DNA of 50,923 bases from a virus, in IMG/VR virus record IMGVR_UViG_3300023181_000011, positions 1-50,923 of that record, one strand, 5' to 3'. The translations under genes and the position numbers were made by a program. Numbering within the stretch: the first letter of the stretch is position 1; each line of letters starts with the position of its first letter. Below are positions 39,735-48,280 of this stretch, one piece after another. The notes beneath the pieces are model-generated. The model was not told where the DNA came from and made no database searches. It saw only the letters and a list, made by a program, of their open reading frames with translations.

Positions 39735-41353
39735 GGTGCTTCCTCTTCCTGTGCTACACCGCCGTCTTCGTACGCTTTCACTTCGGCTTCCGTAAGCTCC
39801 ACCAGACGACCCGAGCCTTCGTTGTACCAAAGCCAGCATGCAGGCCCTGTCTTCCCGCTAAAACGGTTCTTTTCCACGACAATCTTGGTGACATTACGCC
39901 GCCATTCATTGATGTCCGTCTTATCGCGGTACAACTTGAAGACAATGTTCGCCAGTTGCTCAACTCCCGCCGTACCACGAATCTGGCCGTTTCGATTTTG
40001 ATGGATAACCGCAATGACGGCAATATTGAGTTCCATGCAAAGTGTCTTGAGCTTAGTCGAAATCTCATCTAGTTGCTTACGCTCATCCCCGCTTTGATCC
40101 GATACAACAATGGATAAGTGATCCAAGACGATGTACTTGCACCCAAGATTGTGCATGTGGCGGACTTTGGCGAGGATTTCATAAATGCTATTGGACCCGA
40201 AGTGGTCCCAGATAACAACTCGGTTAGTGTCGATAGTATCAGTAAAGTAAGACTTTAGTTCATCGTTGTCTACCGCCGCACGAACGTCAGGGAGATGAAG
40301 GGGCTTGTTCGCCGTAATTGACATGAGCCCAAGCGCCGTATCTGAGTTTGGTTCCTCCAAATGAAGAAGACCAATACCTCTTGTGGTGTTTTTGAGCAGA
40401 TAATGCTCAATTTCCTTGAGAATGGAGGTTTTCCCAATTCCAGTCTCAGCGGTGACGACCACAAATTCTGATAGACGAATTCCATACGTCATCCTTTGCA
40501 AGCCGTCCCACGGATAGTTGACGGTCTCGAAGTTTTTGGGCTGACTGATTTCTTCCCACATGTCGGACCCCAGCTTGAGGCCGTCAGGTTGGACCGTGGG
40601 CGCTTGCCACCATTGCTTGCTGAAGACGTCGCCCTTACCCGCTAGGAGGTAATCGTTGGCGTCCTTGAAGCCGTCACGCGGCGTAAACATCTTGACCTTG
40701 CCGGGCTCAAACATCCCAGCCACAGCCTTAGCAGCTTCCTGTCCCGGATAGAAGTCCGAGCCGTCAGGGCGCTTCTTGGCTTCGTCACGGTCAAAGCAGA
40801 TGACGATGTTTTCGAAGCTGTTTAGGTACTCAAACGACTTAGCGACATCCGCTTGAGCTGAAGACGCGCCCTTAACAGATACAACCGGCCAACGGCTCCC
40901 AAGCATTTCATAAGCAGCCATAGCGTCACATTCACCTTCGGTGATCGTAATGAACTTGGCTTCCGCTGGCTCAAAGAGCTGTTGACCAAATAGACCCGCA
41001 GCCTGCCACTTGCCTTCAATAGCAAACTGCTTATCAGGTTGACGCTGCTTATTAGCAACGTGATGACCTTCGTCGTCAAAGTAAGGATAAATGTGCCGAC
41101 TGTCACCAACAAACGTGACGCCAAACTTCTTAGCTGTGTTCGCACTGATGCCTCGGTCGCTGAGGGACTTGAAGGTTTCGGGGATTGCTGTAACGGGTTT
41201 CGAATGTGTGATAGTTGTGTGCCTCTCGGTTGGCCCGTCAAGGGCTGCTGTACGAGTTTCACACACGAAACAATAGCTGTGACCGTCGCTGTGTAAAGCG
41301 TTACCGTCAGAGCTTCCACAGGCCTCACACGGCCCATGGGATAGCCAACTCAA
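39725..41353 (-). CDS. primase-helicase (T7 gp4-like), 542 aa
   Basis: An N-terminal zinc ribbon has Cys9, Cys12, Cys28 and Cys31. The TOPRIM primase core shows ITEGECDAMAAYE and ICFDRDEAK. The RecA-type hexameric helicase has Walker A TAETGIGKTS and the segment IVLDHLSIV. It unwinds DNA and primes lagging-strand synthesis with the polymerase. Translation starts with TTG at 41353, sharing TTGA with the upstream stop. Confidence 0.93.
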   Translation of the reverse strand: MSWLSHGPCEACGSSDGNALHSDGHSYCFVCETRTAALDGPTERHTTITHSKPVTAIPETFKSLSDRGISANTAKKFGVTFVGDSRHIYPYFDDEGHHVANKQRQPDKQFAIEGKWQAAGLFGQQLFEPAEAKFITITEGECDAMAAYEMLGSRWPVVSVKGASSAQADVAKSFEYLNSFENIVICFDRDEAKKRPDGSDFYPGQEAAKAVAGMFEPGKVKMFTPRDGFKDANDYLLAGKGDVFSKQWWQAPTVQPDGLKLGSDMWEEISQPKNFETVNYPWDGLQRMTYGIRLSEFVVVTAETGIGKTSILKEIEHYLLKNTTRGIGLLHLEEPNSDTALGLMSITANKPLHLPDVRAAVDNDELKSYFTDTIDTNRVVIWDHFGSNSIYEILAKVRHMHNLGCKYIVLDHLSIVVSDQSGDERKQLDEISTKLKTLCMELNIAVIAVIHQNRNGQIRGTAGVEQLANIVFKLYRDKTDINEWRRNVTKIVVEKNRFSGKTGPACWLWYNEGSGRLVELTEAEVKAYEDGGVAQEEEAPWV

Positions 41354-41523
41354 TAGTCGATGGGTTCGTCGTCTAAGATCGCTTCACCGTCGAAGTCGTC
41401 GTCGTTCTCTTCGAGCATCTGATCCCAGCCAGCTTCCCAGCCCAACATGTAGTCAGGGTTGTCGGGTTGCCGTGGGGCGTCGTAATGCCAGAAGTCGTTG
41501 TATCCTTGTTCTTCGCTGCTCAT
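41350..41523 (-). CDS. acidic 57-residue protein
   Basis: The ATG at 41523 shares ATGA with the ThyX stop. The product is strongly acidic (EENDDDFDGEAILDDEP) with several Trp/Tyr. Small acidic phage proteins often mimic DNA to block host nucleases or repressors; that is only a possibility here. Confidence 0.65.
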   Translation of the reverse strand: MSSEEQGYNDFWHYDAPRQPDNPDYMLGWEAGWDQMLEENDDDFDGEAILDDEPIDY

Positions 41524-42155
41524 CCTAATGCTTTCTGTACTTGGGGAAATTGACTGAGGACCAGATTTCTAAGGGACTCTGCCAGTAAGCGGTGCTCCTT
41601 TTGAGTGCCGTCGGTGCATCGCGCTTGGAAATAATGAATCCACGACCGAAGTGTGCCATTCATGTACATCTTGGTAGGCACGAGCCCTTCAGGAAGAACT
41701 GCTCTTGCGACTTCTTTGGCGACGCCTCGGTCGAGCGCTTGTTGGTATACCGTCCCGGTGTGATCCGCGACAGCTTCAACAGCTGAACTCCACCACGCGT
41801 CCAGAACCAATTCTTCTGGGGCGTTCCCTTCAACTTCCACAGAAGCTTGGCGGTTCGTGGGATGTTGCAGCCTACACTCTCGAACAGTTTTGAGTTCGTC
41901 GTAAGCTGCGTATCGACCCGAAAATTCCTGAAACGTAAATGAACGGTGTCGTAAGATTTGTCGGCTGATGTCACGGGTTGTGTTTATCTCCACACAGCAG
42001 TTAACCATTTCAAACGGGGACCAATGACCATGTTTGATCAGGTAAGCGATTAACTTAGAGGCGTCGTCCAGTGGTGACGCGTTCGGGTTCGACACTCGGG
42101 CCATGTACCCCAATAGCTCGTCGCCGTTCGGGGTTGCCCAGATCAATTTGGCCAT
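41520..42155 (-). CDS. thyX: flavin-dependent thymidylate synthase, 211 aa
   Basis: The ThyX signature RHRSFTFQEFS (RHRx7S) is present. I chose ATG 42155 (MAKLIWATP), with GGAGAG eight bases upstream. The enzyme makes dTMP from dUMP using FAD and methylenetetrahydrofolate, complementing the ribonucleotide reductase. The first 100 bases overlap the zinc-ribbon gene upstream. Confidence 0.92.
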   Translation of the reverse strand: MAKLIWATPNGDELLGYMARVSNPNASPLDDASKLIAYLIKHGHWSPFEMVNCCVEINTTRDISRQILRHRSFTFQEFSGRYAAYDELKTVRECRLQHPTNRQASVEVEGNAPEELVLDAWWSSAVEAVADHTGTVYQQALDRGVAKEVARAVLPEGLVPTKMYMNGTLRSWIHYFQARCTDGTQKEHRLLAESLRNLVLSQFPQVQKALG

Positions 42156-42345
42156 TTTCAGTCTCTCCTTCAAACAAAAGAAGAGCTAACTCGCCCCAAG
42201 TGATCGTCTCGTCAGGGTCACCACGACCGCCGACGGTGTCTTGAACAATTTGTTCACATCTGCTGCACGGCTTGGGTTTCATGTCACGCCCGTCAAGGCG
42301 CAACTCGTCCATGCCAGTGCCGCAAATGTAGCAGGGTGTACTCAT
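42055..42345 (-). CDS. zinc-ribbon hypothetical protein, 96 aa
   Basis: Two Cys pairs (CYIC at ~5-8 and CSRC at ~27-30) suggest a zinc ribbon; a hydrophobic helix WGELALLLFEG follows. The ATG shares ATGA with the 30-residue gene. The last ~33 residues are read from bases also coding ThyX. It may be a transcription-related protein; the evidence is only the zinc ribbon. Confidence 0.65.
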   Translation of the reverse strand: MSTPCYICGTGMDELRLDGRDMKPKPCSRCEQIVQDTVGGRGDPDETITWGELALLLFEGETENGQIDLGNPERRRAIGVHGPSVEPERVTTGRRL

Positions 42346-42434
42346 CCGAAGCGGTACATTAAGAACTTAATAATAGACCCGACGATGTCTGCGAAGCCCC
42401 AACCCGCAAGGAAGTAAATGATAAAGTCGATCAA
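42342..42434 (-). CDS. 30-residue membrane peptide
   Basis: A TTG at 42434 shares TTGA with the ATP-grasp stop, with GGAG seven bases upstream. The frame (LIDFIIYFLAGWGFADIVGS...) is hydrophobic and amphipathic. Its stop shares ATGA with the next gene. Double coupling and the good ribosome site support expression. Confidence 0.55.
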   Translation of the reverse strand: MIDFIIYFLAGWGFADIVGSIIKFLMYRFG

Positions 42435-43183
42435 CGAAACGCTCCTGCGTAATTTGTGACTGTGGTACCAACAAGGCCGGGGGCACTATTGATTTCAAGG
42501 ACGTATGATAGACGATCCGGGTGTGCACGCGTTGGCTTTGACACCATCACATCCACCGCACCAAAGTCCAGCCCAACGGCTTCCATTGCCGCGACAGCTT
42601 GGCGAACAGTGTCTTCGGACGGCTGCCCCGAATTACGTGCGTAGATAAATCCACCGGAATGATTGCGTACTGCCCAGTTAGGTTCTCCTGTAAAATCAGG
42701 GTCCCGTATCTTTCGAGTAGAGTCGATGACTTGGCCCTTGACAACGTGAATCCTCCACTCACTTTCTTTCACAATGTACTTAGTATAGCACGGACTGGCC
42801 GGAATGTCAACCCTCGGCTCGACGATTTCGATGCCTTCGCCGCTGTGCCCATTCAGTGTGTGACGACAAACGACCTTAGTACCCCAGCCTCGGGCCACGG
42901 CTGCGTCGGTGGTGAAGTCAACACAGCGAGCCCGATTACCAACATGATTAAAAAACGCCAGTTTATTGGCGGCAACACGGACGCGATCAGGCGGATTGAG
43001 AACCATGCCAGCGCCAGCCACATGATCAGGAAGAGCGCCAGCGTGTCCCCAATTGATAAGGGTGTCGGCTCGTCCGAGTCGTACCTTCGATCCAACGTGT
43101 TTAACCCTTCGGATGCCCAGAGCCTCAGCAAGCGCCTTAGCGCCCTGAGACCCCGGGTTATGTGAATAGATGTAAGTAGCCAT
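42431..43183 (-). CDS. ATP-grasp peptide ligase-like protein, 250 aa
   Basis: The ATP-grasp core is visible: VVCRHTLNGHSGEGI (the nucleotide loop), YIVKESEWRIHVV, and the metal-binding LEINSAPGL near the end. Family members form amide bonds via acyl-phosphates. It follows the amidoligase by two bases and closes the ligase block, as in phiEco32-type clusters. An internal sigma70 promoter lies at 42782-42810. Confidence 0.87.
   Translation of the reverse strand: MATYIYSHNPGSQGAKALAEALGIRRVKHVGSKVRLGRADTLINWGHAGALPDHVAGAGMVLNPPDRVRVAANKLAFFNHVGNRARCVDFTTDAAVARGWGTKVVCRHTLNGHSGEGIEIVEPRVDIPASPCYTKYIVKESEWRIHVVKGQVIDSTRKIRDPDFTGEPNWAVRNHSGGFIYARNSGQPSEDTVRQAVAAMEAVGLDFGAVDVMVSKPTRAHPDRLSYVLEINSAPGLVGTTVTNYAGAFR
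42782..42810 (-). promoter_or_regulatory. internal sigma70 promoter within the ATP-grasp gene
   Basis: On the minus strand TTGACA (42810-42805), 17 bases and TATACT (42787-42782) form a near-consensus promoter. It would express the last third of ATP-grasp plus the membrane peptide, zinc-ribbon, ThyX and primase-helicase independently of the ligase block. Confidence 0.78.
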
Positions 43184-43185
43184 AG

Positions 43186-44472
43186 TTAAAACTCTTCTGG
43201 ATGGTTAGCCCGGCGACGGGCAAGACGAGCGCGGGCCTCAGCAGCTAGTTGCTCATGACGACGAGCATTAGGCGCAGGTTGTGGGGCAGGGGGGAAGGGT
43301 TGTGGCGCCGGCATGTTCCAACGAGCCGGTGCAGCGATGTTAATCATTTCACCGTTACGGCGAACGCCAGCTTCTTGCAAGGGGTGCATGAACTGAGCCC
43401 AGTTGACTTGGTCCATAGCCGGGTTTGGCACTGCACGTTCAACTAGACGGTTTGCGTTAATAATGGCATCAATGTCAACACCTCGTGGGTCCCACTCCTC
43501 GTCAACAATCACTTGGGCTTCACGCCCAGTCAGCTTTTTTTCTTTGACAACCTTAGGTGCAGGCCAGTCAGAGCGGGCAAAGGCGACGTGTTGTGCAAGC
43601 CGCATGCCTTCCCACATCTGACGGTCAAAGCCTTTGCTGAACTCAACGAACGACGGGGCCAGTTCACCGAAGACGTCAGCTGTGAACGACTCCAAACCCA
43701 TCGAACTGAACGCCTGAACGACAGCGGACGGCGACTTGTAGCGGACAGCAGCCAGCTTGAGGCTGTGGATGACGTTGACCCAAGCCGTGATCTCGGCCTT
43801 GTCCATCGTGCCGCGGTGAGACCTGAACTCGACGGTTCCCTTAGACGGCAGGGACGCCCAGTTGAACGAGGCGTAACGGCGATCATTCGACACAAGGTTT
43901 TGCATCGAGTGAGCCCAGTTAGCCCGTCCGCCGCCAAGCCGCTGCTCTTGTTCAGCAACAGGGACGTTGTAGCAGGCATTGCGGGCAGCGTCGATCACAG
44001 CACCGGCATGAGACACCGGAAGACAGTGAACGTTGCCGCACCGCTCTTCGCCGCCAAAGGCGATCATTGGGGCTTCGAAGATCGTGTAAAGCGTGAACAG
44101 AGTGAAGATGTTGGTGAATGATAGACCGAAAGCGTTCATGTGAACGTGAACAGACGTCCGATAGCTGAAGACCGGCGTGAACTCTTTCTTGGTCAGATAG
44201 GCTTGGAGAGCATCCAGATCATCAGAAAGGCTACTATAGGGACGCCCACCACGACTGATAAACTCAATGCCATCACGAAGCGATCCATCTGCGACAGCTT
44301 GCCAAGGAAGGCTGTTCGGCGGCCTGAAGCCTTCGTGATCAGGCCCCAGCCCTTCCATTTCGATCTCAATACCATACGAGTCAGGATCGACTGGACCACT
44401 GACCCCGGTACCCTTGAAATAGTAGTCTCCGACGGACGTTGCCAGAAACTCTTGTTGTTGTTTGTCAACCAC
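43186..44472 (-). CDS. amidoligase-family enzyme (PF12224-type), 428 aa
   Basis: The glutamine-synthetase-like amidoligase pattern is present: YGIEIEMEG near the start, VADGSLRDGIEFIS, a SVHVHMNAFGL segment, and GTVEFRSHRGT. These are metal- and ATP-binding positions in this fold. The C-terminal ~60 residues are Pro/Ala/Arg-rich and probably disordered. The start is GTG at 44472. It likely joins an amine to a carboxylate on a peptide or small molecule; the substrate is unknown. Confidence 0.85.
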   Translation of the reverse strand: MVDKQQQEFLATSVGDYYFKGTGVSGPVDPDSYGIEIEMEGLGPDHEGFRPPNSLPWQAVADGSLRDGIEFISRGGRPYSSLSDDLDALQAYLTKKEFTPVFSYRTSVHVHMNAFGLSFTNIFTLFTLYTIFEAPMIAFGGEERCGNVHCLPVSHAGAVIDAARNACYNVPVAEQEQRLGGGRANWAHSMQNLVSNDRRYASFNWASLPSKGTVEFRSHRGTMDKAEITAWVNVIHSLKLAAVRYKSPSAVVQAFSSMGLESFTADVFGELAPSFVEFSKGFDRQMWEGMRLAQHVAFARSDWPAPKVVKEKKLTGREAQVIVDEEWDPRGVDIDAIINANRLVERAVPNPAMDQVNWAQFMHPLQEAGVRRNGEMINIAAPARWNMPAPQPFPPAPQPAPNARRHEQLAAEARARLARRRANHPEEF

Positions 44473-44476
44473 GGTG

Positions 44477-45130
44477 TTACGCCGCCTCGCAGATAAAAGG
44501 GATACCCTCTTCAGCAAGCACCTCCTTGAGGTATAGGTACTCGTCGTCGAGAGTGAAGTTTTCGAAGTTTTTGCCAATCGCCAAGCCCACAGGGGTCCCG
44601 CGATAGAACAGTTTGAACAGAGACTTGATCTTCATGTCACGGCCAACAGCGAACTGACTGCTGACACCAACCGAAATCCAGCCCTTGTTGTGAATCATAT
44701 CGAACGCTTCCTTGGGCGTCGGATACTTTTGCAACAACATGTCTTCAAGGGCTTGACCGTTCAGCGCTTGATTGCTGACGCGGTTACCGCTTGCTGAAAA
44801 CAGAGCACGGGTTTGAAGACCCTGAATCTGTTGACGAGCAGTGTTACGGACCATGAAGTCGGCCGTCAGACGGTACGGGTCGTTGATGTACCCGACGTGG
44901 AAGATGCGGAAGTTCAGCGCCGGGTCACCGATGGGGATCGACAACTTCTTGGCGTCAGTAATCTCATGACCTGTGTCACCGATCAGTGGGTACACAGACA
45001 CGTCAACCAGCATCGGCTTGGTCTTCGTGGCTTCACGCACCTCGCGCACAAGCACAGCCTTGTCTTCGAACGTCAGGATGGACCCACGTAGCCGCATCCG
45101 GGCCTGTTCAAGGGTGTCATAGACCAGCAT
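44477..45130 (-). CDS. hypothetical protein of the ligase block, 217 aa
   Basis: The ATG overlaps the upstream stop as TAATG. The protein is alpha/beta with no recognised catalytic motif (SIPIGDPALNFRIFHVG, then TPKEAFDMIHNKGWISVG). Its place between the COOH-NH2 ligase and amidoligase suggests it belongs to the same pathway, as substrate, carrier or partner. Confidence 0.75.
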   Translation of the reverse strand: MLVYDTLEQARMRLRGSILTFEDKAVLVREVREATKTKPMLVDVSVYPLIGDTGHEITDAKKLSIPIGDPALNFRIFHVGYINDPYRLTADFMVRNTARQQIQGLQTRALFSASGNRVSNQALNGQALEDMLLQKYPTPKEAFDMIHNKGWISVGVSSQFAVGRDMKIKSLFKLFYRGTPVGLAIGKNFENFTLDDEYLYLKEVLAEEGIPFICEAA

Positions 45131-45324
45131 TATTCTAAATAATCTCCATGTTGATCGCGTTCTTGCAATGTAAATTCTCTGACGTCTCTAAGATCAATCT
45201 CGTCTTCAAGATGACAAAAAGCATTCCAAACACTGTCAAATCTTTTACAGCGTGAAGAACCTTTTTTATAAAAGACTGTCAGAAAATAGTAAGGTTTAAG
45301 CGGCCTGCTGGAACGGGATGGCAA
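45130..45324 (-). CDS. AT-rich small protein, 64 aa, within the ligase block
   Basis: A TTG at 45324 is the only reasonable start and has no clear ribosome site. The stop overlaps the next ATG as TAATG, which supports coupling. The sequence from PYYFLTVFYKKGSS to DVREFTLQERD looks like a compact fold. It is clearly more AT-rich than its neighbours, suggesting recent acquisition. Confidence 0.5.
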   Translation of the reverse strand: MPSRSSRPLKPYYFLTVFYKKGSSRCKRFDSVWNAFCHLEDEIDLRDVREFTLQERDQHGDYLE

Positions 45325-46123
45325 GGTCAGTCTCAAAGTCGAACTTGTCGAACCAACGAACGTCATTGGTGTCGATGATCTGCTTGGCCGTGTCGCCGAA
45401 GATGTCAGCCGGAACGATGCCCTTGAAGTAGTCATTGGCACCCTTCATGGCCGCATCGAAGACCCATGCCTGAAGCTCAGGGTTGGCCAGCCATGCCGTC
45501 GAAGGCGTCCGATACTCCATGCCGTAAGGCTTGGCCCGGAAGGCACCAGCACCACCGTACATCGAACGACGACGGTTGTCGGGGTCCCAGATCAGGCTGT
45601 AGATGCCGATGTAGTAGTCCATCTGGACCGCCATGGCCCGGCACAGGTTGAAGTGTTCCTTGTCACCGTACGGGTTCTTGACGTCAGCACCCCAGCCGAT
45701 GTGGATGTGACCAGCAGCGGTCCGGAACGTTTGGAGACCGTTGGGGCGCGGGTTGGCCTCACCGGTGTACGCATTGTAGTCCGGGTCACAGCCCAGTTCG
45801 AGCGACTCACCCGGCTGCATGCCGAGGTACTCAGGGTCGAACTCCATGAACGGGACGCCGTGGGCAATCTCGAAGATGGGCGGCAGTTGGTCAACCAGAT
45901 CGTCCATGACGGACTTGATGTTGGCCATGAACTCGGTACGGGTCCGGCTCGGGTTGATGTTGATCTCGGCAGCCAAGCCGTCGACTTGAATGGCACCGCC
46001 GCTGACAGCGAACGGATTCTTCTTGTCGCCCGGGATCAGGCCGTGACAGGAGACGGGGGACCCAGTGATAGATTCCCGCAGGAACATTTCAGGGTCGGCA
46101 CCGATGGTAATGATGGGTTGCAT
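45296..46123 (-). CDS. phiEco32-type COOH-NH2 ligase, 275 aa
   Basis: The start TIGADPEMFL is the hallmark of the phage COOH-NH2 ligase family (glutamine-synthetase-like fold). Later metal/ATP positions include AAEININPSRTRTEF, AGHIHIGWG and GMEYRTPST. It should use ATP to couple a carboxylate to an amine. It is flanked by glutamine amidotransferases and a second ligase of the same fold class. Confidence 0.87.
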   Translation of the reverse strand: MQPIITIGADPEMFLRESITGSPVSCHGLIPGDKKNPFAVSGGAIQVDGLAAEININPSRTRTEFMANIKSVMDDLVDQLPPIFEIAHGVPFMEFDPEYLGMQPGESLELGCDPDYNAYTGEANPRPNGLQTFRTAAGHIHIGWGADVKNPYGDKEHFNLCRAMAVQMDYYIGIYSLIWDPDNRRRSMYGGAGAFRAKPYGMEYRTPSTAWLANPELQAWVFDAAMKGANDYFKGIVPADIFGDTAKQIIDTNDVRWFDKFDFETDLAIPFQQAA

Positions 46124-46127
46124 TCGC

Positions 46128-47606
46128 TTATGCTTTCGCTTGTTGTTGAAGGTTTGGATCGTTCAGGCACTCAGCACACACAAAGACTTTCTTTGTGTCC
46201 TTAGACGACAGGAGCCTGAACTCACCCTTGTCGTCACCAGTAATGTTACACTCGCCCCAGCCGCACTTGTGGCCAGTCAGTTGCCTGAACTTGGCCTTTG
46301 TGATCTTCTTTCCGTCAGGGCCTTCACGAGTGTCGAAAAGAGACGAGCGCTTAGACTCAGCTACTTGCTTTTTTTTAAAGTCGCCGACAAGGATGACATT
46401 GTTAGCAGCCACCTTGGCCCGGAGTTCAGCGTCGGTGTCACCGAGCAGGAACGGAAGCTCGCTGTCGATCTTGTTGGTAACTTCAGCGGGTGCGTTGTCG
46501 TCTTCAGTCTTCGACCCCTTACCCATCTTTCCGTATTCCCAGCCCTCTTGGTACTGAGACCACTTCGGATAGTCTACTTGGTAGTGGAAGGGGTTGTTGT
46601 AAGTCTGACCCTTTGCGGCGTTCTCCCCGTCAGAAAAGCCCAGAGCCCAGACATCCCACTTGACGTCTTCGAACTCGGCACTTCGCATGTCGTGGATGTC
46701 GGAGGGCTGGTATCCTTGGTGGTCTCCATCACGCAGGCTGGTTGCGGCTGCGCTTGAGGCTGGACTTGAGTTGTTTCCGCCATTGGCGGTTTGTGATGCC
46801 CTTTGGTCTCGTTGGTTGACCCAGTCTTCCCAAGTTGCTCGGCCGTTGTACGGGGGACGGTGAGGCTGGTGTACGGGAAAATTTTGGACACTTTTACCCT
46901 TGACTTCGAGTCGTTGGGGCTTCTCTTGGAAGACGTGCTTGCTGTCCGGGATTTCCCAAGTGAACAGTGTGTCGACAGGAAGTTCGTAAATCTTCTTGTT
47001 GAAGTCAACACCGTTGCGGTCAAGAATCCAACGCAGCATGCCCGGCTCGGATGCCCAGTAAAGGGTATCACAGTCGGCGGCCATGGCGTAGAACAGTGGC
47101 CGTTCCTTGTTACGCACGATGCTGATCGTGTTTTCTTCGTGGTCGTACACGGTCAGAGCCCATGCACCTGCCGCGAGGGCCACAGCGTCCTTGACAGACG
47201 ACAGCTCGTGGATGCTGTTGGCAAGCTGTTCACTGTCAGTGTCGCCTTCAGTGTTCTTGGCCATGTCCCGCAGACAGCCGTAGTCCAAGGTGCCGTTGTG
47301 GGCCACCATGTACCGGCCAGTCCAGAACGGGTGAGCGTTGACGACATTGACCTTGCCGCGAGTTGCGGCGCGGTTGTGGCCCATCAAGACCTTGGCCCCC
47401 GTAACCAGAAGCGCATCGCAACGCTTCATTTGCATGAGGTTTTCAGGACTGATGGGGGACTTCAGCAGACGGACTTCCTTGCCGTGTGTGATAGACCCGA
47501 TGCCTGTGCTGTCCACGCCGCGAAGGTAGTCAGCGTGAAGAAGTTGTTTGAAGACGTTAACGTCACGGGCAATCAGATTACCGGCAACTCCTACTAGACC
47601 GCAGAT
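46128..47606 (-). CDS. class II (Ntn) glutamine amidotransferase, 492 aa, ATC start
   Basis: The family needs a catalytic Cys right after the initiator Met. Here CGLVGVAG follows an ATC codon (47606-47604), with AGGAG eight bases upstream. No ATG, GTG, TTG or CTG occurs in frame between the preceding stop and ATC. A later GTG (47516) would lose the Cys. Further motifs are RGVDSTG, GHNRAATRG and AHNGTLD. After ~residue 230 the protein continues with a Ser/Ala/Gln linker and a C-terminal zinc-finger-like end (CGWGEC...CAEC). It would supply ammonia from glutamine. Confidence 0.85.
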   Translation of the reverse strand: MCGLVGVAGNLIARDVNVFKQLLHADYLRGVDSTGIGSITHGKEVRLLKSPISPENLMQMKRCDALLVTGAKVLMGHNRAATRGKVNVVNAHPFWTGRYMVAHNGTLDYGCLRDMAKNTEGDTDSEQLANSIHELSSVKDAVALAAGAWALTVYDHEENTISIVRNKERPLFYAMAADCDTLYWASEPGMLRWILDRNGVDFNKKIYELPVDTLFTWEIPDSKHVFQEKPQRLEVKGKSVQNFPVHQPHRPPYNGRATWEDWVNQRDQRASQTANGGNNSSPASSAAATSLRDGDHQGYQPSDIHDMRSAEFEDVKWDVWALGFSDGENAAKGQTYNNPFHYQVDYPKWSQYQEGWEYGKMGKGSKTEDDNAPAEVTNKIDSELPFLLGDTDAELRAKVAANNVILVGDFKKKQVAESKRSSLFDTREGPDGKKITKAKFRQLTGHKCGWGECNITGDDKGEFRLLSSKDTKKVFVCAECLNDPNLQQQAKA

Positions 47607-48280
47607 GGTGCACTCTCCTGTGCTGTTTTGTCGACGTCGAAGTCGAACAGTTCATTGAAGACGGACCAAAAGTATTCGGCCGTACCTGTTTTCCCCGGGT
47701 ATTCGGGGTGTGGTTGGAAGCATAGGCACTGAGTGTCCTGATACCAGACCACTTCAGCGTCAACGTCGCCGATGTTGGGGACCTGTGTGACACCGGCAGC
47801 GTGCTTGGTGGTGCACAGAGACGTCCGTTCACCCTTACCAGCGATGGCGATGAGGTTGCCAAGCTTGAGGTTAGGGATCATCTGCTGATGGTGGGTGGAC
47901 GTGACAAGGGCTTGAGTACCGTTGCGCAGGTCCGTCAACCAGTGGTTGGTAGTGTGATGGTTCACATCTTGCCACAACTTACCGCCATTTAAGACGTTAA
48001 GCAGTTGAGCACCCCGGCAGATGCCAAGCATAGGGATGCCGAAGTTCTTGGCCGCCTTGAACAGCTCGACTTCAGCTTCGTCACGCCTCGTGTTGATCCC
48101 GTATGCCCCGGCGATTGGCTCACCGTACAGCTTGGGGTCAATGTCAGCACCACCTGTGAACACCACGATGTCAGCCATCATGAGGTCACGAGTGCCGCGC
48201 CACCCGGCGTCAAGGAACATACCCGCCACGAGGCTATCGAAGCCCCCGGCGATGTACACCTGATTGGCTTTACTGTCCAT
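47594..48280 (-). CDS. class I glutamine amidotransferase / C26 gamma-glutamyl hydrolase-like, 228 aa
   Basis: The nucleophile elbow GICRGAQLLN and the catalytic pair in FQPHPEYP are clear, as is an early FTGGADIDP. This pattern is closest to PuuD-type gamma-glutamyl hydrolases. It may release or transfer gamma-glutamyl groups made by the ligases. The stop overlaps the class II amidotransferase start. Confidence 0.85.
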   Translation of the reverse strand: MDSKANQVYIAGGFDSLVAGMFLDAGWRGTRDLMMADIVVFTGGADIDPKLYGEPIAGAYGINTRRDEAEVELFKAAKNFGIPMLGICRGAQLLNVLNGGKLWQDVNHHTTNHWLTDLRNGTQALVTSTHHQQMIPNLKLGNLIAIAGKGERTSLCTTKHAAGVTQVPNIGDVDAEVVWYQDTQCLCFQPHPEYPGKTGTAEYFWSVFNELFDFDVDKTAQESAPSAV

